The notes: a model not told the origin generated them from the sequence alone. Counted from the stretch's first letter, positions 1 to 7,873 are shown. The stretch: 8,174 nt of DNA from Rhodospirillales bacterium (GCA_018971455.1 JAGXAV010000074.1:1-8174); one strand, 5' to 3'. Program-made: numbers and translations.

Positions 1-576
1 CGTCTGACCGCCCAGGGGATGGGCTGGGGTTGCGTCGGGTCCGCGCGCGCCGCCCGGTTTGCGCGCGACGAAGCGGCCTTCGGCGACGCCATTGCGCGGG
101 CCCGCCAGGATGGTGCGACGCCCGCGGCCTTGCGTCGGGCCGGGGTCGCCGTGCGCGGCGACGGGCCGTGGCGCTCGGCCCTGGAATGGCTTGCGCAAGC
201 CGCCGATGCTCCCGCCACGCTGGACGAGGCCTTTCCCTGGTTGCGCGGCCTTCCCGCGCGCACGCGGGCGCTGCTGGAAGCCGAAGCGCTCTATGCCGGA
301 TATCTGGGACGCCAGGATGCCGACATTCGCCACTTCAGGCGTGAGGAGGCGGCGGTTCTGGCGGCGGATATCGACTATGGCCGGATCGGCGGCCTTTCCA
401 ACGAGCTGGTGGAGAAGCTCGACCGCGTGCGCCCCGCCTCGCTGGGGGCCGCCGCCCGCATCCAGGGCATGACGCCCTCGGCCCTGGCGGCTCTCGTCGG
501 CCATATCCGGCGCAGCCAGCCCTTTGAAAGGGGCCCGAGCAGTGGGGAAGCGGCGGCGGGGCGCTGTTTCACGTGA
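1..576 (+). CDS. mnmG: MnmG (GidA), tRNA uridine 5-carboxymethylaminomethyl modification enzyme, C-terminal part
   Basis: This is the last 191 codons of MnmG; the reading frame is open from base 1, so the gene starts outside the window. MnmG is the FAD/NADH-binding partner of MnmE, and together they install the (carboxymethyl)aminomethyl group on U34 of certain tRNAs in the cytoplasm. The FAD domain is missing here. What is visible is the helical C-terminal region: an opening RLTAQG, a YAGYLGRQDADI segment, then DYGRIGGLSNELVEKL and RPASLGAAARIQGMTPSALA, all matching the conserved family tail that contacts tRNA and MnmE. The stop codon (574-576) lies inside a parS palindrome and overlaps the GTG start of rsmG as GTGA. 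An ATG at 19 is internal, because homology continues upstream of it. Identification is from remembered family sequence. Confidence 0.95.
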   Translation, partial: RLTAQGMGWGCVGSARAARFARDEAAFGDAIARARQDGATPAALRRAGVAVRGDGPWRSALEWLAQAADAPATLDEAFPWLRGLPARTRALLEAEALYAGYLGRQDADIRHFRREEAAVLAADIDYGRIGGLSNELVEKLDRVRPASLGAAARIQGMTPSALAALVGHIRRSQPFERGPSSGEAAAGRCFT

Positions 577-580
577 AACA
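565..580. promoter_or_regulatory. parS: parS centromere site 1 (perfect 16-bp palindrome)
   Basis: The 16 bases TGTTTCACGTGAAACA are a perfect palindrome and match the known bacterial parS consensus bound by ParB. ParB loads here as a CTP-dependent sliding clamp, and ParA then segregates the nucleoprotein complex. The parA and parB genes lie just downstream (1171-2873), which supports a functional site. It covers the last codons and stop of mnmG and the GTG start of rsmG (573-575). Confidence 0.95.
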
Positions 581-616
581 CCGGATCGAGCAGGCAGGGC
601 CACTCGGCGTCTCCGG

Positions 617-632
617 TGTTTCACGTGAAACG
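617..632. promoter_or_regulatory. parS: parS centromere site 2 (15 of 16 bases)
   Basis: TGTTTCACGTGAAACG differs from site 1 only in the last base (G for A), which breaks one outer pair of the palindrome while leaving the CACGTG core and inner arms intact. It lies inside rsmG codons 16-20. The start-to-start distance from site 1 is 52 bp, about five helical turns, so both sites would face the same side of B-form DNA. ParB binding is expected but perhaps slightly weaker than at site 1. Confidence 0.9.
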
Positions 633-1170
633 CAATCCCGCCTCGCCATCTATGTGGAGCTTCTCCTGCGCTGGAATGCCACCATCAACCTGATCTCCCG
701 CCGCGACGAGCCAATGGTGTGGGAGCGCCACATCGCTGACAGCCTGGCGCTGCTCCCTCTCATCCCCGAGGCTGCCACGCACGCGATCGATCTCGGCTCC
801 GGGGCGGGTCTGCCGGGCCTCGTGCTCGCCATTGCCTCCGGGCGAGCTTTCGCCCTGGTGGAGGCGGACCAGCGCAAGGCGGCCTTCCTGCGCGAGGCGG
901 CCCGCGCCACCGCCGCCCCGGTGACGGTTCACGCGGTGCGGATCGAGGCCCTCTCCCTTCCCGCAGCACCTTTGCTGACGGCCCGCGCGCTGGCGCCTCT
1001 GGCCGATCTTCTTGGCTGGGCCGAGCGTTTTCTGGCTCCAGGGGGCGTTTGTCTCTTTCCAAAGGGCCGAACCGCGCTCGATGAATTGACGCAGGCCCGC
1101 GCGCAGTGGCACATGCAGGCTGAGCGCGTGGCCAGCCCGACCGACCCGGCTGCGAGCATCCTCCGGATCA

Positions 1171-2024
<854 letters not shown>

Positions 2025-2028
<4 letters not shown>

Positions 2029-2873
2029 GCGCCAAGGAAGTCGGCCCCCGGCTCGGCCGCGGCCTTGCGGCCCTGATGGGTGAAGCGCCGAAATCCGCCG
2101 TCGCCGCCGTTGGCATCTCCACCATCGGGGTGGAGATGCTTGAACCGAGTCCGTATCAGCCCCGCGGCGCGATGGACCCGACCTCGCTTGCCGAACTGGT
2201 GGAGTCCGTGCGCGCCAGCGGCATTCTTCAGCCCCTGCTCGCCCGGCCGGCCCCCGGAAAGGCCGGGCGCTATCAGATCATTGCCGGCGAACGCCGCTGG
2301 CGCGCCGCCCAGGCGGCCGGGCTGCACGAGGTGCCCGCCCTGGTGCGGGACCTCTCCGATTCGGACGCGATGGCCGCCGGCCTGGTCGAAAACCTGCAAC
2401 GCCAGGACCTCAACGCGATCGAGGAGGCGGAGGGCTATCGGCGCCTAGTGGACGAGTTCACCATGACCCAGGAAGCCCTGGCGGCGGCGGTTGGCAAGTC
2501 ACGCAGCCATGTCGCCAACATGATGCGCCTGTTGAACCTGCCGCCTGCGGTCCAGGCGGAGGTCAAGGGCGGCGCGCTCTCCGCGGGCCACGCCCGCGCC
2601 CTGCTCGCCCATCCCGAGCCGGCCAAGGCGGCGCTCGCCGTCATCGCCGGCGGGCTGAGCGTGCGCCAGACCGAGGCGCTGGCGACGCGCAAGCCCGCCT
2701 CTCCCGCCGCCGAGCGCCCCAAGGATCCCGAGACCGCGGCGCTGGAGCGCGACCTGTCGGAGCGCCTCGGCCTCAAGGTCGAAATCAGCTTCAACGGGTC
2801 CGGCGGCAGCCTGCGAATTCTCTACCGCAGCCTCGACCAGCTCGACGGCGTGCTCGCTCTGCTCGGGCGCTGA
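2025..2873 (+). CDS. parB: ParB, parS-binding chromosome partition protein
   Basis: The 282-residue product is a chromosomal ParB (Spo0J family), a CTP-dependent clamp that loads at parS, spreads, and stimulates ParA. In order: a basic N-terminal [12 protein letters not shown] (9-20), the motif known to trigger ParA ATP hydrolysis; the ParB/Srx-like CTP-binding domain with PYQPR (43-47), GERRWRA (88-94) and ENLQRQDLN (122-130); a helix-turn-helix around 148-173 ([20 protein letters not shown]) that reads parS; and a C-terminal dimerisation segment (about 240-280). Length and architecture are normal for the family. ATG 2025 overlaps the parA stop as ATGA, so the two are translationally coupled. 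Its targets, two parS sites, are visible at 565-632. The gene ends 9 bp from the converging holA stop codon. Confidence 0.97.
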
Positions 2874-2882
2874 GACGCGCCC
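2865..2882. terminator. small hairpin in the parB/holA convergent junction, possible weak bidirectional terminator
   Basis: GGGCGC (2865-2870) and GCGCCC (2877-2882) form a perfect 6-bp stem with the loop TGAGAC. The left arm is the last two sense codons of parB, the loop begins with the parB stop, and the right arm touches the holA stop. Being symmetrical it would form in transcripts from either strand. Neither side has a run of T, so intrinsic termination would be weak; in GC-rich DNA such stems also arise by chance. Confidence 0.3.
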
Positions 2883-3893
2883 CTATCGTCGGCGTGCCGC
2901 CGCGGCCCGCTGGGCCAGGCCGAGCACGGCGCTGCGGCTGAGCAGCTCGGCCGGCGCGCCGGTGCGCTTGCAGGCCCGCTCGGCCTCCCACACCCGCGTG
3001 CAGGCCTGATCGAGCGCCGGGGCCGACCATAGCGCGAGCGCCTGGGCGAAGCTCGCCTCGCGGCGGAAGAAGACCGGCGGGCGCGCGGCCTTTGTCGCAT
3101 CGATCGCCGACATTCCGCCCGCCATGGCCGCCCGCGCACGCTGCATCCGCTGGAGATGGAGCAGGGTCGCCCGCAGCACGCCGACCGGCGCCGCCCCTTC
3201 GGCCATCGCCAGTTCCATGGCGCGATCGGTCGCCGCCACGTCGCCGGAGCTGGCGGCGAACAGGGCGTCATCGAGGGACAGCCCGGCCAGATCACCGACG
3301 CATAGCCGCGCCGTCTCCAGATCGACCCGGCCCCCGGACCCCGCGTAGAGGGCGAGCTTGGCGACCTCGCCCTGCGTGATCGCCTGGTCCGCGCCGAGAT
3401 GGTCGGACAACCAGGCCAGCGCATCGGCATCCACGCTCACCTGCTCGGCGGCGAGCCTGGACCGAATCACCTCCTCGAGCGCCCGCCCGTCCAGCGCGTA
3501 GCAGGCAATGGCGGCGGCACCCGAGGCTTTCTCGACGAGATCGCGCAGCTTCCCCTTGGAGAGCCCCGGTGCCTCCAGCACCAGGAATCCGCCGCCCTCC
3601 TCGGCCAGGGCCGTCTTCACGAAGGGGGCGGCGGCGTCGCTTGCCTCGCGCACCCGCACCACGCGCCGGCCACCGGTGAGCGGGAGCGAGGCCATTTCTG
3701 CCGGAATGGCGGAAAACCCGTCGCGCTCCAGCTCCACCACCCGGAACGGATCGTCGGTCGAGCCGGCCACGAGCCGCACGAGCCGTGTGGCCCGCTCACG
3801 GATCAGCCCGTTATCCTCCCCATGCAGCAATACGGCGCGCGCCTCCCCCGGATCGCGCAGGAAAGCCTCGATCCGGCGCGGCTCGATCTTCAT
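2883..3893 (-). CDS. holA: HolA, DNA polymerase III delta subunit (clamp loader)
   Basis: The 336-residue product matches the delta subunit, the clamp-loader 'wrench' that opens the beta sliding clamp during DNA replication. The N terminus (IEPRRIEAFLRDPGEARAVL, 3-22) and LHGEDNGLIRERA (23-35) are typical of alphaproteobacterial HolA; these are followed by FLVLEAPGLSKGKLRDLVEK (103-122), CYALDGRALEE (131-141) and the helical collar region (about 210-330). As expected for delta, the P-loop position lacks a usable Walker A. Length is close to the E. coli protein (343). ATG 3893 is the obvious start, with purine-rich GAAAGAG some 9 bases upstream. It lies 21 bp after lptE and is probably last in the leuS-lptE-holA transcript, ending tail-to-tail with parB. 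Identification rests on family resemblance and gene order. Confidence 0.93.
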   Translation of the reverse strand: MKIEPRRIEAFLRDPGEARAVLLHGEDNGLIRERATRLVRLVAGSTDDPFRVVELERDGFSAIPAEMASLPLTGGRRVVRVREASDAAAPFVKTALAEEGGGFLVLEAPGLSKGKLRDLVEKASGAAAIACYALDGRALEEVIRSRLAAEQVSVDADALAWLSDHLGADQAITQGEVAKLALYAGSGGRVDLETARLCVGDLAGLSLDDALFAASSGDVAATDRAMELAMAEGAAPVGVLRATLLHLQRMQRARAAMAGGMSAIDATKAARPPVFFRREASFAQALALWSAPALDQACTRVWEAERACKRTGAPAELLSRSAVLGLAQRAAAARRR

Positions 3894-3914
3894 GGGCCCA
3901 ACTCTTTCAAGGCC

Positions 3915-4460
3915 TTAGCTCTTTTCGCCCTTGGCGTGCTGGCGGTTGAAATACACGGCCAGTTGCAGCGCGGTCTGGTCGGCCAGCGCCTCGGCGATCC
4001 GCCGTATCACCACCTCGCTCTCCATGTCGGCGGCGAAGAATTGCTGGTCGAGCACGTTGTAACCGTCGATTGCCTTGGCGGTGCCCGCCGTCAGCGTGCT
4101 GCGCTGCGCATTGCGCGCGGTGAGCGACCAGTTCGCCACCCCCATCAGCCGCACGCGCGAGGCGGAGTTGTCCGGCTGGATGCCGATCGGGTCACCGGCC
4201 AGCGTCATCGTGACATTGAGGTCGTAGCGCCGCGCCACCACGGCGCCGTCGCGATGCAGGCGGGCCTGCAGGGCCTGTCTCAGTAACTGTCCGGAACGTT
4301 CCGGTATGATCGCGACGGCGGTGGCGGCCAGCCCCGCCTCGGCCGGTCCCATCGTGCCGTCGCCGTGCGCGGCGTAGATCGGGCGAAATCCGCAGCCGCT
4401 CAACAGCAGCCCCGCGCCGAGAGGCAGCAGCGCGCGGCGGGTTGAACGCAAACCGGTCAT
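3915..4460 (-). CDS. lptE: LptE, LPS-assembly outer-membrane lipoprotein
   Basis: The 181-residue product begins with a lipoprotein signal peptide: basic MTGLRSTRR (1-9), a hydrophobic stretch LLPLGAGLLL (11-20), and a lipobox LSGC ending at C23, followed by GFRPIY. CGFRPIY after the cleavage site is typical of alphaproteobacterial LptE. The protein would be lipidated and sit as the plug inside the LptD barrel, helping deliver lipopolysaccharide to the outer leaflet. G at +2 of the mature protein fits outer-membrane sorting. The rest (RYDLNVTMTLAG, SRVRLMGVANWSL) resembles the small alpha/beta fold of LptE; the C terminus is charged. Length is close to E. coli LptE (193). It begins 4 bp after the leuS stop, with GGGG/AGGG upstream as ribosome site, so it is very likely cotranscribed with leuS and holA. 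Confidence 0.9.
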   Translation of the reverse strand: MTGLRSTRRALLPLGAGLLLSGCGFRPIYAAHGDGTMGPAEAGLAATAVAIIPERSGQLLRQALQARLHRDGAVVARRYDLNVTMTLAGDPIGIQPDNSASRVRLMGVANWSLTARNAQRSTLTAGTAKAIDGYNVLDQQFFAADMESEVVIRRIAEALADQTALQLAVYFNRQHAKGEKS

Positions 4461-4464
4461 CGCC

Positions 4465-7086
4465 CTACCCCGCCAGGACGAAATTGACGATGCGATCCGG
4501 CACGTGCACGCGCTTGACCACCCGGCGCCCCTCCAGAAGCCGCGCCACGTTCGGCTCCGCCTCGGCCGCTGCCAGCACGTGCTCGGCGGCCATTCCCGGC
4601 GCCAGTTCCAGCGTCGCGCGCAGCTTGCCCATCACCTGCACGGCGATCGTCACGCGCTCCACCACCAGCAAGGCGGCGTCGGCCTCGGGCCATGGGAGTT
4701 CGGCGACCAGCCCGGCCGCCCCGCCATGGAGCCGCGCGTGCAGTTCCTCGGCCAGATGCGGCATCATCGGGCAGACCAGCCGCGCCAGCATCGACAGCGC
4801 CTCGAACCGCGCCCAGCCCATCGCCGGCGCGTCGGCCGATTTCTCCGCATCCGCAATCGCATTGGCCAATTCATACACCCGCGCGACGGCGACATTGAAG
4901 GCGAAGCCCTCCAATGCCTCGGACAACGCGGCGATGGTCCGGTGGGTTGCCTGGCGCAGCGCGTGCGCCGCCGGCGAGAAAACCTCCGGCCGGGCGCCCG
5001 CCGGGGCCGTCACTCCGTCGGCGAGGCGGAAGAGGCGCTGGGTGAAGCGGTAGGCGCCGACGACACCGGCCTCGGTCCATTCCATGTCCCGCTCGGGCGG
5101 ATTGTCGGAGAGGATGAACCAGCGGGCCGTGTCGGCGCCGAAGCGGTCGATGATGGCACCGGGATCGACCGTGTTGCGCCGCGACTTGGACATCGCCTCG
5201 ACGCGCCCCACCGTCACCGCCTCGCCGGTCTCGCGATGCGTCGCCCCCTCGGCGGTGCGGTTCACCTCGCCGGGATAGAGCCAGCGCCCATCGGCGCCGC
5301 GATAGCTCTCATGCGTCACCATGCCCTGGGTGAACAGCCCGGCGAAGGGCTCGCTCACATCCACATGGCCGGTTGCGCGCATGGCGCGGGTGAAGAAGCG
5401 CGAATAGAGCAGGTGCAGGATGGCATGCTCGATGCCGCCGATATACTGATCGACCGGCAGCCAATGCGCCGCCGCCTCCTCCTGCACCGGCTCCTTGGCG
5501 GCCGGGCTGCAGAAGCGGGCGAAATACCAGGCGCTGTCCACGAACGTGTCGCAGGTGTCGGTCTCGCGCCGCGCCGCGGCACCGCAGGCGGGGCAGGCGA
5601 CGTGCTTCCAGGTCGGGTGATGGTCGAGCGGGTTGCCCGGCTGGTCGAAGGTCACGTCGTCCGGCAGGCGCAGCGGCAGGTCGCCTGACGGCACCGGCAC
5701 CACCCCGCAGGCCGCGCAATGGATGACCGGGATCGGGCAGCCCCAGTAGCGCTGCCGGCTGACCCCCCAGTCGCGCAGCCGCCAGTTGACGACCCCCTGC
5801 CCCGCCCCCAGCCGTTCCAGCTCGGCGATCGCCGCCGATTTCGCCGCGTCCGGGGCGGCCAGCCCGTCGAGGAACCCGGAGTTGATCATCCTCCCGGTTC
5901 CGTCATGCGCCTTGGCGCCGATGGTGAAGCCCTGCTCGGCCTCACCGGGCGGCAGGACCACGGGGACCACGGGCAGCGAGAACTTGCGGGCGAAATCAAG
6001 GTCGCGCTGGTCGTGCGCGGGACAGCCGAAGATCGCGCCGGTGCCGTATTCCATCAGCACGAAATTGGCCACCCACACCGGATAGGTGGCCCCGGGGATG
6101 AACGGATGGGCGACGCGCAGCCCGGTATCGATGCCGCGCTTCTCCATCGTCTCGATCACCGCCTCGCTCGTGCCCATGCGGCGGCACTCGGCGACAAACT
6201 CCGCCACCCCGGCATCGCGGGCGGAGACCGCGGCGGCGAGCGGGTGCTCCGGCGCGATGGCGACGAAGGACATGCCGAACAGCGTGTCCGGCCGGGTGGT
6301 GTAGACCTCGATCTCGTCGATGCCGGCCTCGGCCCCGGCGAGGGCGAAGCGCACCCGCGCCCCCTCGCTGCGGCCGATCCAGTTGGCCTGCATCAGCCGC
6401 ACCCGCTCGGGCCAGCGATCGAGCCCGTCAAGCGCGTCCAGCAATTCGGGCGCGAAATCGGTGATCTTGAAGAACCACTGCCAGAGCTGCTTCTTCTCGA
6501 CCGGCGCGCCGGAACGCCAGCCGCGCCCGTCGATCACCTGCTCGTTGGCCAGCACCGTGCCATCGACTGGGTCCCAGTTGACCCAGCTTTCGCGCCGTTC
6601 CACCAGGCCGGCGGCGAGAAAGTCGAGAAAGAGCTTCTGCTGCTGGCCGTAATAGGACGGATCGCAGGTGGCGAATTCGCGCGTCCAGTCCAGCGAGAGG
6701 CCCATGCGCTGGAGCTCCGCGCGCATCGCCGCGATATTCTCCCAGGTCCATTGCGCCGGATGGACGCCGCGTTCGCGCGCCGCGTTCTCCGCCGGCAGGC
6801 CGAAGGCGTCCCACCCCATCGGGTGCAGGACGTCAAAGCCGCGCGCGCGCTTGTAGCGGGCCACCACGTCGCCGAGCGTGTAGTTGCGCACGTGACCCAT
6901 GTGGATCTTCCCGCTCGGGTACGGAAACATCTCCAGCACATAGTATTTGGGCCGCCCGCTGGTCGGCACATCGGCGACGCGGAAGCAGCCGTGCGCGTCC
7001 CATTGCGCCTGCCAGTGCGGCTCGGCGCGGGCGAAGTCGTAACGCAAATCGGATTTCTGCGGCGTCTCGGCGGTGGGGGCGTTCAT
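4465..7086 (-). CDS. leuS: LeuS, leucyl-tRNA synthetase
   Basis: The 873-residue protein charges tRNA-Leu with leucine in the cytoplasm. It is a class Ia synthetase: [12 protein letters not shown] (54-65) contains the HIGH motif as HMGH (62-65). The CP1 editing domain shows TTRPDT (263-268) and GCPAHDQRD (354-362), with D359 the likely residue that positions mischarged aminoacyl-t[18 protein letters not shown] (435-449) is the usual catalytic-domain signature. The KMSKS loop reads AMSKS (631-635), with its first lysine replaced by alanine and the second kept (K634). Two CxxC pairs (C457/C460, C498/C501) suggest a small zinc ribbon. The C-terminal anticodon-binding and tail domains are complete. 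ATG 7086 has AGAGAAG (7090-7096 on the other strand) as ribosome site. It is followed after 4 bp by lptE. Confidence 0.98.
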   Translation of the reverse strand: MNAPTAETPQKSDLRYDFARAEPHWQAQWDAHGCFRVADVPTSGRPKYYVLEMFPYPSGKIHMGHVRNYTLGDVVARYKRARGFDVLHPMGWDAFGLPAENAARERGVHPAQWTWENIAAMRAELQRMGLSLDWTREFATCDPSYYGQQQKLFLDFLAAGLVERRESWVNWDPVDGTVLANEQVIDGRGWRSGAPVEKKQLWQWFFKITDFAPELLDALDGLDRWPERVRLMQANWIGRSEGARVRFALAGAEAGIDEIEVYTTRPDTLFGMSFVAIAPEHPLAAAVSARDAGVAEFVAECRRMGTSEAVIETMEKRGIDTGLRVAHPFIPGATYPVWVANFVLMEYGTGAIFGCPAHDQRDLDFARKFSLPVVPVVLPPGEAEQGFTIGAKAHDGTGRMINSGFLDGLAAPDAAKSAAIAELERLGAGQGVVNWRLRDWGVSRQRYWGCPIPVIHCAACGVVPVPSGDLPLRLPDDVTFDQPGNPLDHHPTWKHVACPACGAAARRETDTCDTFVDSAWYFARFCSPAAKEPVQEEAAAHWLPVDQYIGGIEHAILHLLYSRFFTRAMRATGHVDVSEPFAGLFTQGMVTHESYRGADGRWLYPGEVNRTAEGATHRETGEAVTVGRVEAMSKSRRNTVDPGAIIDRFGADTARWFILSDNPPERDMEWTEAGVVGAYRFTQRLFRLADGVTAPAGARPEVFSPAAHALRQATHRTIAALSEALEGFAFNVAVARVYELANAIADAEKSADAPAMGWARFEALSMLARLVCPMMPHLAEELHARLHGGAAGLVAELPWPEADAALLVVERVTIAVQVMGKLRATLELAPGMAAEHVLAAAEAEPNVARLLEGRRVVKRVHVPDRIVNFVLAG

Positions 7087-7117
7087 CAGCTTCTCTGGCG
7101 AATACGGCGTTGGCGCC

Positions 7118-7146
7118 TGTATCCGTCAGATCAAACCTTACGGCAA
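7118..7146 (-). promoter_or_regulatory. candidate sigma-70-type promoter for leuS
   Basis: Read on the minus strand, TTGCCG (7146-7141) and GATACA (7123-7118) are separated by 17 bases, upstream of the leuS ATG. The -35 matches the consensus at 4 of 6 positions and the -10 at 3 of 6, so this is weak. Spacing and position are its main support. Confidence 0.22.
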
Positions 7147-7153
7147 CTGTCAG

Positions 7154-7175
7154 GCCATCGTCTGAAGGCGATGGC
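7154..7175. other. inverted repeat upstream of leuS
   Basis: GCCATCG (7154-7160) and CGATGGC (7169-7175) are perfect 7-base arms. In plus-strand RNA the stem would extend to 9 pairs with one G-U wobble and a UGAA loop; in the expected minus-strand transcript it is 7 pairs with an 8-base loop. It lies between the DUF3576 stop and leuS. No T run follows on the minus strand. It could be part of a 3' end, a leuS leader or a protein-binding dyad. Confidence 0.4.
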
Positions 7176-7210
7176 GCGGTCCCGCCCTTGCGTTCCGCCC
7201 CCGCGCTCCG

Positions 7211-7236
7211 GCGCCGCGTGGCCGCAACGGCGGCGC
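7211..7236 (-). terminator. GC-rich hairpin just after the DUF3576 gene, possible terminator
   Basis: GCGCCGC (7211-7217) and GCGGCGC (7230-7236) give a 7-bp all-GC stem with a 12-base loop, starting two bases after the minus-strand stop codon at 7239. No T tract follows, so it is at best a weak intrinsic terminator or an mRNA 3'-end stabiliser. High GC makes chance dyads common. Confidence 0.3.
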
Positions 7237-7238
7237 GT

Positions 7239-7772
7239 TCAGCCGCCGGTGGATTGGGTGCGAAGCTGGCGCGCCCGCTCGAGGATGCGGTTCTCGATGT
7301 CGCTCACCGTCGCCGGATCGACCCCGGCATCGACCCACTGCCCGCCCTGCTGCACCTGGCGGAAGATCGAGACCTTCACCCCGTCGGCGCGAAGCTGGCG
7401 GCCGAGGATGTAGGCGGTGGCCTTGAAACGCTCGGCGGAGCTGGAGGGCGGTTGATACCAGTCGGTGATGATGACGCCGCCGAACGGATCGGCCGAGGCC
7501 AGCGGCATGAAGGACAGCGTATCGAGCGCGCCGCGCCAGAGATAGGCGTTCACCCCCAGCGCCGCGCCCTGGTCCTGCTTGCTGGAGCCGCCGCCGAGGC
7601 TGAACAGGCCGCCGCTGCCCAGAAGACTGCCGCGCACCGCGCCGCCCTCGCGCGGATCGTAGTAATTTCCCCCAGGCGCCGGCTTGAACTGCGAGCAGCC
7701 TGCCAGCAGGGCGGCGCCGGCGAGCAGAGACAGTGCGGGATGGAGCCGGACAAGGCGACGGGAAAGGGACAT
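7239..7772 (-). CDS. DUF3576 family lipoprotein of unknown function
   Basis: The 177-residue product from ATG 7772 begins MSLSRRLVRLHP, then a hydrophobic ALSLLAGAALLAGC with lipobox LAGC ending at C26, so it should be a lipid-anchored envelope protein. Residues 40-60 are glycine/serine-rich; then comes the conserved core LGVNAYLWRGALDTLSFMP (72-90), SADPFGGVIITDWY (93-106), ERFKATAYIL (114-123) and a tail ending VSDIENRILERARQLR. I recognise this core as the alphaproteobacterial DUF3576 family, whose biochemical role is unknown to me. An upstream in-frame start at 7850 would add 26 residues and spoil the signal peptide, so 7772 is chosen. It lies 152 bp upstream of leuS on the same strand, a neighbourhood I believe recurs in related bacteria. 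No catalytic motif is evident. Confidence 0.88.
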   Translation of the reverse strand: MSLSRRLVRLHPALSLLAGAALLAGCSQFKPAPGGNYYDPREGGAVRGSLLGSGGLFSLGGGSSKQDQGAALGVNAYLWRGALDTLSFMPLASADPFGGVIITDWYQPPSSSAERFKATAYILGRQLRADGVKVSIFRQVQQGGQWVDAGVDPATVSDIENRILERARQLRTQSTGG

Positions 7773-7806
7773 TCTTGGCCTGTTTGATGAGGAGAGCCGC
7801 GCGGTT

Positions 7807-7835
7807 GCTTTAGCCGACCGGAGGGCGCGCGCCAA
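7807..7835 (-). promoter_or_regulatory. candidate promoter for the DUF3576 gene
   Basis: On the minus strand TTGGCG (7835-7830) and TAAAGC (7812-7807) are 17 bases apart, 34 bases or more upstream of the ATG at 7772. Matches are 4 of 6 and 3 of 6 to the sigma-70 consensus. The -35 lies in one copy of a 15-bp tandem repeat. This is weak evidence, but TAAAGC is the most AT-rich hexamer in a very GC-rich stretch. Confidence 0.25.
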
Positions 7836-7857
7836 GCCCGCACGCGCCAAGCCCGCA
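7828..7857. repeat. two perfect tandem copies of a 15-bp unit
   Basis: The unit CGCGCCAAGCCCGCA occurs at 7828-7842 and again at 7843-7857 with no mismatch. It adjoins the palindrome GGCGCGCGCC (7824-7833). It sits upstream of the DUF3576 gene and overlaps the candidate -35. It could be a paired operator or a recent replication-slippage duplication. Confidence 0.9.
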
Positions 7858-7873
7858 GACCGGCAGGGGTTGG

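Larger units (their letters stand above)
565..632. repeat. 21-base inverted repeat formed by two parS sites and flanks
   Basis: Arm 1 is 565-585 and arm 2 is 612-632, separated by 26 bases. Each arm contains one parS; the match continues beyond the sites because CCGGA (581-585) is complementary to TCCGG (612-616). Twenty of 21 positions pair as Watson-Crick and the last (T565 with G632) would be a U-G wobble in RNA. The repeat itself is seen directly; any RNA folding role is inference. Each parS is itself palindromic, so part of the match is automatic, but the extra 5 bases are not. Confidence 0.85.

Noticed and set aside
3399..4286. A 295-codon open frame on the + strand across holA and lptE
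   Set aside because: It spans two well-supported minus-strand genes and shows no family resemblance.
4504..5688. A 394-codon open frame on the + strand
   Set aside because: It is antisense to the C-terminal half of leuS, with shadow-type composition and no recognisable domain.
4500..6900. Further CACGTG cores (about 4502, 4576 and 6889) as possible parS sites
   Set aside because: The flanks do not match the TGTTTC/GAAACA arms; they are chance E-box-like hexamers in GC-rich coding sequence.
5719..7413. A 564-codon open frame on the + strand
   Set aside because: It is antisense to leuS and its upstream region, rich in R, G, P, H and D as expected for the shadow of a GC-rich gene; the minus strand encodes an unmistakable LeuRS.
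7110..7787. A 225-codon + strand open frame over the DUF3576 gene
   Set aside because: The minus strand encodes a lipobox and the DUF3576 core; the + frame has no recognisable signature.
7773..7850. N-terminal extension of the DUF3576 protein to the upstream start at 7850
   Set aside because: The extra residues are arginine/alanine-rich and would place the signal peptide internally; they also run over the tandem repeat. ATG 7772 gives a normal lipoprotein signal.
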